A DNA stretch of 13,674 nt. It comes from Stemphylium vesicarium. Taxonomy: Eukaryota; Ascomycota; Dothideomycetes; Pleosporales; Pleosporaceae. Positions 1 through 7,219 of this stretch are shown one piece after another (position 1 is the stretch's first letter; each line of letters opens with the position of its first letter). The stretch spans positions 1 to 13,674 of the forward strand of contig QXCR01000420.1 in NCBI GenBank assembly GCA_004380135.1, given 5' to 3'. The notes under the pieces are model-generated. The model saw only the letters and a program-made list of their open reading frames with translations. It ran no database searches and had not been told where the DNA came from. The translations under genes were made by a program, and so were the position numbers.

Positions 1-290
1 TCCTCGCTGAGTCTGTTGCCATCCTGTCCATCCCATTCCCTAGGGATGGTTGGGATGTCCTGCCATCCCGAGGACCTCTGCCATCCCGGATGGCAGATCT
101 TGGCGGGACGGCACATCACGTGATCCGTGTGCTGTCATCCTGTGGTTCTCCGCCATCCCGGATGGCGAGCCTTGGCGGGATGGCACGTCACGTGATCTGC
201 GTGCCCCTCGCTGATCATTATCCTTCGTTTCGTGCGACAGCTGGCCTCCAGCTTCGCTTTCCCTGACCGAAGGATTCGACCTGCTGTTAT
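1..290. repeat. GC-balanced tandem repeat block with CACGTG palindromes
   Basis: Two copies of a 72-bp unit are visible. The shared core CCATCCCGGATGG starts at about 81 and again at about 153. Each core is followed by a CTTGGCGGGA-like string and then TCACGTGATC. Weaker GCCATCC strings lie upstream at about 15-70. The unit contains two near-palindromes, CCATCCCGGATGG and TCACGTGA. No open frame of useful length is present. The base composition contrasts sharply with the TA-rich DNA that begins at about 290, so this block is probably not part of the same mutated element. It could be the terminal repeat region of a transposon or a local minisatellite; I cannot tell which. Confidence 0.6.
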
Positions 291-324
291 CTGTAACAAT
301 ATACTTATATAATAGTTATAGTAA

Positions 325-440
325 CTCCTAATAATAGTAGGGTATAACTTCTAGCAATAGTTATAATAGTTATAATCACTCCTAGCGATAGTCGCGGTAG
401 TCGTGATTGCTCCTAGCGATAGTCCTTAGCATAGTGATCG
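325..440. repeat. 31-bp tandem repeat, about four decayed copies
   Basis: The string CTCCTAGCGATAGTC starts at 379 and at 410 (spacing 31 bp). Decayed versions start at 325 (CTCCTAATAATAGTA) and 348 (CTTCTAGCAATAGTT), with one shortened spacing of 23 bp. The left copies differ from the right ones mostly by C-to-T and G-to-A changes, so the TA content rises from right to left. A gradient like this suits RIP-type mutation acting on a minisatellite. No coding function is visible. Confidence 0.6.
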
Positions 441-497
441 GTCACGTGACTGCTGATAGTCAGCGTTTTGCAGGATCGCTATCCTGGTCTTGCTCGT

Positions 498-530
498 GCG
501 GCGCGGTTGCGGCGTGGTTGCGGCGTGGTC
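498..530. repeat. 11-bp direct repeat, three copies
   Basis: Three adjacent copies of an 11-bp unit read GCGGCGCGGTT, GCGGCGTGGTT and GCGGCGTGGTC. It is a small GC-rich island inside otherwise TA-rich DNA. The two G/C-to-T differences are transitions. Function unknown. Confidence 0.6.
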
Positions 531-1380
531 GTAAGCGTTTTGACTTCGGGTCGTAACAATATTTAGTCTTAATATATTTACTTCTTATACTTACGCCTTA
601 GTAAAGATACCTACTTTTAACCTACGCTTTGCGTAAGGGAAGAGAGATAAGAATTATTCTTCTTAGTACCCCCTACCTAGTATAGTAATATAGAGCCATC
701 CCCCACTATTCTATTGTAGTGTGAAGCAAATACTATTGCCTATAACTGCCCCTTGCACTAGCTACATCAGAATTAATATACTACTAGATACTATAGTAGT
801 TAGTAATATCTTAGTAAATAAATAACTAGGTAAACTAGTTATTAGATATATTAAGTATAATAGTAATACGCGTCACTACGGGATTAGACTTAGTAGCTAT
901 TATTTAGGCTATAGTCGTGTGTGTATAGATTCTAGTAGAGATTTAGGTAATATACGTCGTAGGTAGACGCGGTAATAGGTGCGTTATAGTAGACGCAGTA
1001 AGTAACGTATAACTTAAGTAGAGTAATAATTATAGTAGTAGGTAAGAATAATTCTAGAGTATAGCTAGGCTTATAACTGTAATGGGCGGGCGACAGCCCA
1101 GCGTACGACTACACAGTACGCCCATTTAGCCAAAAGGCTGGCACAAGACAACAAAGCATAGGCGTTGTCTTGGTGTAGTCAGTACTTATCATCGTCATCT
1201 GAGGTCTCTTGACTCTCAGGTCTTAGCGCAGCCCACTTGGCGTAGCGCACTCTCTTTTAGGGCGTAGCCCATCACATTAATGTTATGGGCGGAAAGAGGC
1301 CTGCTAACGAGTATGCATTTGCTCCTATGTACAGAATAAGAAAGGTAGAGAAAAGAAGTGTAGGTGTCCTCCTTCGTACG

Positions 1381-1448
1381 GTACTTATCCTTTGCGCTAC
1401 CTCTACGCTAGCGTTCCGCGCTAGCCTAAAGTAAGAAGGTAGCAGTAC
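1381..1448. repeat. Nested inverted repeat
   Basis: Three sets of arms nest. The innermost is GCTAGCG at 1407-1413 with CGCTAGC at 1419-1425. The middle is GCTACCT at 1396-1402 with AGGTAGC at 1437-1443. The outermost is GTACT at 1381-1385 with AGTAC at 1444-1448. It could form a cruciform or RNA hairpin. It may be a small palindromic repeat or part of the element interior. Confidence 0.45.
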
Positions 1449-1479
1449 TTAGGCGTAGCCCTTTACAATAACTATAGAG

Positions 1480-1668
1480 GTTAGTATAAGTAGTGCGCAT
1501 ATAGAAAGAATTAAAGGATTAAACTAAGGTTGTATTGTGTGAGGCTATAAACAGAATATGTAGGTTGGTGACAGCAAACAGCGCTAGTCCTAGATAGGCA
1601 TAGCTCGCTAAGGTGAGTAGCCGCGAGGAGGTGAAGAGGAGGAGCAGTAGAGACCCCAAACCGTGACA
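1480..1668 (-). mobile_element. RIP-marked LTR copy, family A, truncating the ABC gene
   Basis: On the minus strand the sequence starts TGTCACGGTTTGGGG at 1668 and aligns almost base for base with the solo LTR at 4258-4440, in inverted orientation relative to it. Over about 165 aligned bases I count seven differences. Five are CpA-to-TpA or TpG-to-TpA changes carried by this copy, the classic RIP signature. The other two are one transversion (C here, G in the partner) and one A/G difference. The inner end near 1480 is blurred by an indel, so that boundary is approximate. The host transporter reading frame stops making sense exactly at 1668/1669. Because RIP generally needs long duplicated sequence, this copy was probably attached to a full-length element that ran leftward. 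Confidence 0.75.
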
Positions 1669-2121
1669 AATATCCAGCTCTGTCGCCAGGGTTCAATGCA
1701 TTATGTGTAGCCCACATCTGGGCCCACGCATGCGGGAAGACGACTCCAAAGCCGTAGAATGAACAGATAGCGACGAAGATCCACCACCTCGTCCAGCCAA
1801 ACGTTTTGATATAGTACTTGTAAATCTCCAGATCGCCCACGGAGCTGTCAGACGCTTCAATGTGGGGGGGCAGTGCTTTGGCAAGAGCTTCGTAAAGAGC
1901 ATAAGAGACTGGCAAATCGTTTTCTTTTGATCGCCTACTTCTGTCCTCCTGGAATTTTGCGCCGTTCTGCAAACTCAGCTTGGAGAGGTAACCCCCTGGG
2001 CGGGACACAAGTTCGGAAAAGGAGCCTTGTTCCGTGCTAAACCCGTCATGACCGAGCACAACGATTTGGTCAGCGTCAGGAAGACGATGCACGGCGTTGG
2101 TGGTCAAGATGACAGTGATGC

Positions 2122-2329
2122 TGTGAACGGTTTGTAGGTACTGTATTCCAGCTACCTAGTCCAGATGCTATTTACAGTCGAGATGAAGAGAAGAAGAGGA
2201 AGTGGGCGGCCATCCCGCTTTGTTTGGGCTGGCGCACGGCCCGCGGGCTGCTGGGGGAAGGAGTGATAGAAGGAAGGAAGCGACTAGGCCGCTGGACTAG
2301 TCATGTGACCTCGGGCTCAGCCCGTTACA
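2122..2329. mobile_element. Solo LTR, family B, 208 bp
   Basis: On the minus strand it runs from TGTAACGGGC to CCGTTCACA; on the plus strand it starts TGTGAACGG and ends CCGTTACA. It therefore has TG...CA ends and imperfect terminal inverted repeats. A perfect 5-bp target duplication GATGC (plus strand) lies at 2117-2121 and 2330-2334. It sits inside the NBD1 coding region of the ABC gene, between the D-loop and the switch loop, and interrupts a frame that resumes exactly across it (213 bp, LTR plus one TSD, a multiple of three). No internal element sequence remains, so it is a solo LTR from LTR-LTR recombination. Confidence 0.85.
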
Positions 2330-3388
2330 GATGCCATGCTGCTTCAGCAACCCATTTCTGGAGAACAGCGACTTGAATACTCCTTCTTCGGTCCCAGGGT
2401 CAAGGCTGCTGAGAACATCGTCCATGATCATCGTCTTTTTCTTGGAATAAACGGCACGTGCCAGCGCAATGCGCGTCTGCTGGCCGCCACTGAGAGAAGT
2501 CTCGTTACTGCCTACGTTGGTAGCATCTCTTTCCGCAAGTTGATTCAGATCTGCGGTCAAGCCGCAGGCATTCAACACAACTGAATACCACTCCGGATCA
2601 AAGGCGGACCCACCAAGAATATTTTGGCGGATTGTTGAATCGGAGATCCACGGACGTTGCTGACAGTATGCCGCATTTTGGAAAGCGACCTGAATATAAC
2701 CAACTCCGCCAGTAAGTTTAGTTTCGCCCAGCAACGTCTGCAGGAGGGTTGACTTTCCACTTCCTACGGGTCCAATTATTATGGTGAGCCCCCCACGGGG
2801 CATATCAAGATTTAGGTCTTTGAGAATGGGGTTTTCCGTCTCTGTCCAACCAAAAGAGGCTTGGTGGATGGACACAGAACTCTGTGTGGTCTTTTTGGTC
2901 GAGGAGCCATGTCCCCAATGCTCAAGAACGCTCATGGCGTACATTTCGCCTACTGCCAAGTTCTCAAAAGACAAAGAAGGGGGAAAGTAATGGCGAGAGT
3001 GACGCCAACCAAAATCCACTTCGGAGTTGCGGCTAGAGGAAAGCGTTCGGATCAAGGCACCTGCAGGGTATTTTTTCCGTGGCGTCGCTGGCTGATGGAT
3101 GGTGCCGTGCACTCGGCTGTCGACTCGCGTCTCCGAATTGAGGTACAGGCGGATGCGCTCAAAACAGCCCACTGCGCTCATGACACCAGCGAGAGAGTCG
3201 ATGAGTATAGCAACAGGTGCGAGAAGGAGTTGGAGGAGAGTAAGACTCATAAGTGTGATTTCAGGGTCCAGTGTCGCATATCCGCGGTGAGTCTGCAGCA
3301 GAATATACATGCCGAACGATGCTACGGGCGCCATGGCGGTAGAGGCAAAGGTGAGAACCACAATCCTGACCAGTACACCCCTAAAACT

Positions 3389-3540
3389 TGTAACGGTGTG
3401 AGAGGGGAAGAGGACTGCGCTGTCATTGTATAGCTACGAAAGAGGGCAGCTATATACGTGTGTGGGATAATCAAGTGTGGTAGCGATAGCCGTACCCAAC
3501 TCGTACCAGAGTGGATCTTGGCAAGGCCCAAACCGTCACA
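3389..3540. mobile_element. Solo LTR or LTR-like element, family C, 152 bp
   Basis: The plus strand begins TGTAACGGTG and ends CCGTCACA, giving TG...CA ends and an 8-bp terminal inverted repeat with one mismatch. The 5-bp target duplication AAACT lies at 3384-3388 and 3541-3545. It interrupts the TMD1 coding region of the ABC gene, and the host frame resumes across it. On the minus strand it carries a TATATAG string at about 3450, as expected of an LTR promoter. At 152 bp it is short for an LTR, so a small nonautonomous element such as a TRIM (terminal-repeat retrotransposon in miniature) or MITE is possible; the TG...CA ends and 5-bp duplication favour LTR-type integration. Confidence 0.8.
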
Positions 3541-4257
3541 AAACTGAACGAGGCCTTCAGTTCCTTTTCCCTTATCCTATTAATTCGCTGAGTGAGGTTG
3601 CGCGTGAGTCCAGTTATCTTGAGGGAGTGCATTGTGCCTAAAATTGCGGCAGTGGCGCTGACGCGGGCTTGGATCTTGTCCAGCCAGGCTTTTTGAGTGA
3701 TGCCGGCTTTTGATACAACAGATATTGCTGCGCCTGTGAAAATAATAATGACTACCGCCGGCGCGACAGCCGCGACACGAAGCTCTCCTGAAAGAAGCCA
3801 CATGGAAAGAGATATTTCAATAAGACAGGCCCACAATTCATCTAAGGGGCATGTCAGTGTGTGGCTCTCAAGTGGTGGAGTGACTCGTAGTTACTTACGG
3901 AAAGCTCTGAAGCCTGTGGTAATTCTTTCGACATCAGTGCCAACCAGCGTCACCGCATCTGTCTCGTCCATATTGAGGCAATGAATCTCGAGAGTACGGG
4001 AGTAAACCAAATCCACTAGACCAGCTCGCAGGCGCGTAACGAGATGTATGGTCCATCGCTGGGTCAGTGATGTCGCCAATGCGATGCCGATGTAGACAAT
4101 GACATATGCGATTATCAGACCAGTACCAACAGAAGCATTGTTGGATTCGCCGTTAGGACTCTGAATAAATTCAATGACCCGTTTGACGAGAAATGGCTGA
4201 GCAAAAACGAATCCCGTCTGACACAAACGGGGAAGTATAGCTTTGCCAATGGCACTC

Positions 4258-4440
4258 TGTCACGGTTTGGGGTCTCTACTGCTCCTGCTCTTCACCTCCT
4301 CGCGGCTACTCACCTTAGCGAGCTATGCCTATCTGGGACTAGCACTGTTTGCTGTCACCAACCTACATATTCTGTTTGTAGCCTCACACAATACAACCTC
4401 AGTTCAATCCTTCAATTCTTCCCGCACTCTATCCTTGACA
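4258..4440 (+). mobile_element. Solo LTR, family A, 183 bp
   Basis: It runs TGTCACGGTT to CCTTGACA, with a perfect TGTCA/TGACA terminal inverted repeat. The 5-bp target duplication CACTC lies at 4253-4257 and 4441-4445. It interrupts exon 2 of the ABC gene ahead of the first TMD1 helices; the host codons on either side join in frame when the LTR and one duplication are discounted. Its sequence is close to the inverted copy ending at 1668 but lacks that copy's RIP-type changes. Confidence 0.87.
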
Positions 4441-4801
4441 CACTCTTATTGTGCATCAAGCTGACTAGCAAGAGAGAGTGGGCGGCTTCGTTCTGTTTCC
4501 ATGCGCTCCATTTGGTACTCAGCTGAGTGTTGGTCTCCTTGTCAATGCACAGATCAGCGTCAACCTCGGGAGGCGTCCTCAATGAGTGACTGTGTCTGTA
4601 GCCATGGACGAGTAGTGGGTTGAGCCACCAGCAGAAGGCCTGGCTGAACAAGCCGGCCGTAGACTCCAGAGGAAGGGCTCGATAGGGAGGGAGAAGCATA
4701 CCCCGTTTTTCGAGCGACTCAATGACGAGTAGGCAAGCTTTGAACGACAGCGAGACGGTCGAGATAATCGCGACGTCCTTCATCGGCTGCGATTCTAATG
4801 T

Positions 4802-4804
4802 TCA
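4802..4804 (-). other. In-frame TGA in the ABC pseudogene
   Basis: The minus-strand frame is open on both sides of this TGA: upstream it reads FDGARCRTL and downstream it continues through MKDVAIIST. It falls at codon 153 in the linker between TMD0 and TMD1, where a tryptophan is usual in the family (RTLW). A TGG-to-TGA transition would explain it. The change is not in the classic CpA RIP context. Confidence 0.8.
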
Positions 4805-5317
4805 TAATGTTCGGCAACGAGCTCCGTCGAACACCAATGTCAATAACAGAAAAGATGAAATAGGGGACACCGGCCGTATGCTGCGCAAATGAGCAGAGTA
4901 AGATAAGACTGCAAGACCGGTATGCGTAAGGAGTACCACGATGGAGGCACCGATGGAAGCACGCGTCTTTGGTGTTGAGTTCCGCGCGATGAATCCGATC
5001 TGTGCCCCATTTAAAAGAAATAAAATGGACCACAATAACTATCGGGTCAAGAGTAAGTATGATCGATGTGAATCAATCGAACGAGCTTCACTCACCAATT
5101 TTGCTGCCATGTGCCAAGTCTGGCTGACTTTTCTGTCGCATCGCGACAGTGTCTTGAAATAATAGAGAGTCACAAGCGCTACGACTATAACAGCGGGGAG
5201 GATGGTGAGGATAGTCTCTTCGAAAAGCAGGGTAAAGTCAAAAACCCCTGGGCAGAGGGTTGCCGGCCCAAAGTAATTTAGATTCTCCACAGCGCAGCTG
5301 ACGGACTTTGAAGCCAT

Positions 5318-5787
5318 GGCGGCGGGATGGGGCGCAGCGTTTCGAAGCTCTCAAGGAGGAAAAAAGTAGGTTAGTCTAGCGACATAGACTTCTTTGATTC
5401 CATTGTCAACACTTGCAGGGTTCAAACGGGAAATGCAAGAGGTTTTCTGCGCATCTCAAGGGGGGTGGACGCATGGATTATCATGCAGATAGATAAACAT
5501 AACACGGGGAAGTAGCATCTACAAACACATGGAATGTCAGATTTTACTGTATCTTTAGTAGAGCAGATTACTACGATGAAGCTGACTTGGCGCGGCTTAC
5601 GACAGGTTGCAGCTGACCGAGGCCTGAGCTGAGGGGGCCAAATCGAATGCACAAACCTGTTACGGTACTGTGACGTATCACAAACTGCTCAATTACTTGA
5701 AGCAATGAAAAGGAGCTTCCATGCACATTAATTTGAATGCGAATGTCTTGCGATTCTCACTTTGGGGCTGATTTGTCACTTTCTAAC
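5318..5787. promoter_or_regulatory. Divergent intergenic region between ABC and oxygenase genes
   Basis: The 470 bp lie between two start codons facing away from each other, so both promoters must lie here. A bZIP-like TGACGTATCA is at 5671-5680. Two CAGCTG-type or CAGCTGA strings occur at about 5580-5635. I see no clear TATA box. A short minus-strand open frame at 5422-5652 has no recognisable content and is not called. No repeats or LTR ends were found. Confidence 0.45.
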
Positions 5788-6947
5788 ATGACATCTACTA
5801 CGCGAACTTTCTTCAACCTGCCCGCGAGGGATGGCAACGTCTCCAGCGCGGGCGGCGAGGTCGTCTACTTCAGCCCTCCGTCAAAATACAACCTGCAGAC
5901 AAGCTGGAGGACTTTGCGAGATCAAACCATCACACGGACGTCGGTTCTCGATGTTTTTGCCAACAGAGTTCCGGTGTTAAGAGAGAAGAGCTTCCTGTCG
6001 GCGGCAGAATGCGCCAGGATGCTCGAAATTGTGGCCACTCACGAAATGGTAAGTGGATTGATTTTATTATATTAGATTACGTTATTATTTTATAGTCTAA
6101 TTAGCGGCTGCGTTGTCTAACATTGATTTATTAGGGTAGCTATGATACTGAAACGACATGGCCACGAGTGGGCGTAGCGGGGATAACACAGTATGATCAT
6201 ATCAAAGGCAAGATACTACCCTCATGAATTATCAACTCATTTTCTCCCCAGTAGCGACTAACCAATTTTCTCCTTCACTTCAGATAAGCCCGCGTACTTC
6301 GCAAGCACGCCAGCCGCTTACGCCCTCCAAAATCGCTGGAGGGACGAGGCCGGCATCGACGTCCTGCAGCGCGTGGCCTCGAAACTACAAGAAACTACCG
6401 GAATGATGGTTCAGGTGGCACGCGAAGAGGACGGCAGGGAATACTATGCCGGCATCCTAAGGGCGGTCGACGCCGGCATGCATGTGCACGCTGATTTCGC
6501 GCCTTATGTAAGTTCAATCGATCTGAAATTTTGGCGTATTAGCACGACGAGTCTCAACACTAAAGACATGTGTAGGAGGCTGTGGGCTGGTCTGTCAGCC
6601 AGTCGGTCGCGCAGCTTACCTGGAACATCCTTCTCAACCAAGTGCCCGGTGGTGACACACTCATCTACGATAGACAGTGGCGCGCTCCGCAAGACGACAT
6701 GGCATGGCGAAAGAAGTTTCCTAAAGATTCGTACCATCCGCAGATGCTGGAGGGTCACACCTTTAAGGCCATGAAGCCTGCTCTAGGTGACCTGACATTC
6801 TTTAACCCACGAAATTTTCATGAGGTAAAAGCGTGCGACACGTCAAAGGAACATCCCAAGCCGGCCGTCAGATTCACTGTGAGCTCCTTTGTAGGCTATC
6901 TTCCGGCTCGGGACGGGGGGTCGGAGAAGTTGATCCTGTGGTCTTGA
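5788..6947 (+). CDS. 2-oxoglutarate/Fe(II)-dependent dioxygenase (prolyl-4-hydroxylase-like)
   Basis: Four exons are supported: 5788-6048, 6135-6207, 6284-6507 and 6576-6947, giving 309 residues. Introns are 6049-6134 (GTAAGT...TTAG, branch CTAAC), 6208-6283 (GC donor, branch GACTAAC, ...TTCAG) and 6508-6575 (GTAAGT...GTAG). The double-stranded beta-helix iron site is visible: HAD at residues 180-182 (MHVHADFAPY), the distal His at about 268 (NFHEV), and the 2-oxoglutarate-binding Arg at about 285 (AVRFTVSSF). Such enzymes hydroxylate a substrate using O2 and 2-oxoglutarate; the substrate cannot be told. No signal peptide or membrane segment is evident. The upstream in-frame ATG at 5737 is possible, but 5788 (A at -3) directly precedes the natural-looking N-terminus. 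The frame is intact. It diverges from a broken ABC exporter, a pairing seen in metabolite clusters, but that link is inference. Confidence 0.85.
6208..6283 (+). other. GC-AG intron in the dioxygenase gene
   Basis: The exon boundary reads AAAG/GCAAGA, and the intron ends CACTTCAG before ATAAGCCC. No GT donor nearby keeps the frame, and joining at the GC gives an uninterrupted IKDKPAYF. A good branch site, GACTAAC, lies about 20 bases before the acceptor, followed by a pyrimidine-rich tract. GC-AG introns are a minor but known class. Confidence 0.7.
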
Positions 6948-7219
6948 ATTGGAGTGAGTAGAAGGGCAATGGTTGGCATAGTCGTCCCCAACTGTTACAA
7001 GTATATATCTTCGAGAAATTTTAGAGAGCAATGTCATAGCACACGAAAGCGTTACCGATATTGAAGTAACGAAAAAGAGAGAATCTTCTTCGACGAATAA
7101 TTGCTTACACCTGAAAAGTTAGAAGTGTACCCTGCTTGTGTTCAAACTTATAGGGAAATTACATTGAGTGGATAGATTATTCTCTTCAAATCATACTAAT
7201 GCATCTAGGGTAACATAAT
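6948..7219. other. Convergent intergenic region
   Basis: This AT-rich 272 bp separates the stop of the dioxygenase gene from the stop of the ankyrin gene. It must hold both 3' untranslated regions and polyadenylation sites. AT-rich strings such as TATATATC (about 7000) and ATAATTG (about 7097) are present, but no definite poly(A) signal can be assigned. No repeats seen. Confidence 0.4.

Larger units (their letters stand above)
290..1480. repeat. TA-rich gene-free DNA, probable RIP-mutated transposon interior
   Basis: The stretch has no open frame of note on either strand and is very rich in TpA, most strongly at about 540-1060 where TAGTA and TATAG strings dominate. Islands of normal composition remain at about 1080-1480, including several GGCGTAGCCC-like strings. 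On its right it abuts an LTR copy with clear RIP-type changes. The simplest reading is the mutated interior of the LTR element whose terminal repeat ends at 1668, but no recognisable transposon protein survives. Stacked direct repeats and a nested inverted repeat (1381-1448) also lie inside. No ABC-transporter second half is visible here. Confidence 0.5.
1669..5317 (-). pseudogene. ABCC (MRP-like) ABC transporter pseudogene
   Basis: This is a fungal ABCC-type exporter gene, broken. The start at 5317 has a strong context (GCCGCCATGG). Exon 1 is 5096-5317, intron 5039-5095 (GTGAGT...ATAG), exon 2 is 3899-5038, intron 3842-3898 (GTAAGT...CTTAG), and exon 3 runs from 3841 to 1669. About 990 codons remain once insertions are discounted; full ABCC proteins are usually about 1,400-1,500 residues. 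Visible parts are a hydrophobic N-terminal TMD0, TMD1, and NBD1 with Walker A GPVGSGKST (about residue 696), Q-loop CQQRPW, signature LSGGQ (about 789), Walker B MIMDD (about 810-814) and D-loop SSLD. The linker and the start of TMD2 follow. Defects are a TGA at 4802-4804 (codon 153), solo LTRs at 4258-4440, 3389-3540 and 2122-2329, and loss of the rest of TMD2 and NBD2 at 1668. The switch-loop position reads TTNAVHRL, with Asn where His is usual. No other frame breaks were found. Confidence 0.9.

Noticed and set aside
300..440. CRISPR-like array in the 31-bp repeats
   Set aside because: Repeats are directly adjacent without unique spacers and the genome is fungal; it is a minisatellite.
1..1480. 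Coding remnants of the transporter's second half or a transposon protein
   Set aside because: No usable open frame or recognisable motif on either strand; only repeats and TA-rich sequence.
1511..1668. C-terminal extension of the ABC frame into the LTR
   Set aside because: The residues after about LNPGDRAGY come from LTR sequence, shown by the matching copy at 4258-4440; not transporter protein.
2861..3433. 190-codon plus-strand open frame
   Set aside because: It is antisense to NBD1/TMD1 codons and runs through the solo LTR at 3389; no domain or natural composition is seen.
3389..3545. The 152-bp element as a spliced intron, since GT and AG occur near its edges
   Set aside because: Splicing GT at 3542/3541 to the nearby TTTTAG acceptor would leave the reading frame shifted, whereas discounting LTR plus one duplication keeps it. 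TSD and TG...CA ends favour an insertion.
4243..4464. Plus-strand 73-codon hydrophobic frame
   Set aside because: It lies almost wholly within the family A solo LTR and its flanking duplications, so it is a chance frame.
5422..5652. 76-codon minus-strand frame in the divergent intergenic region
   Set aside because: Low-quality composition, no motif, and it lies in the expected promoter region of two genes.
5737..5787. Longer dioxygenase N-terminus from the ATG at 5737
   Set aside because: Possible, but the 17 added residues show nothing conserved and the ATG at 5788 has a good A at -3; kept as an alternative.
6504..6758. 84-codon minus-strand frame opposite the dioxygenase
   Set aside because: Shadow of exon 4 and intron 3 of a well-supported gene.
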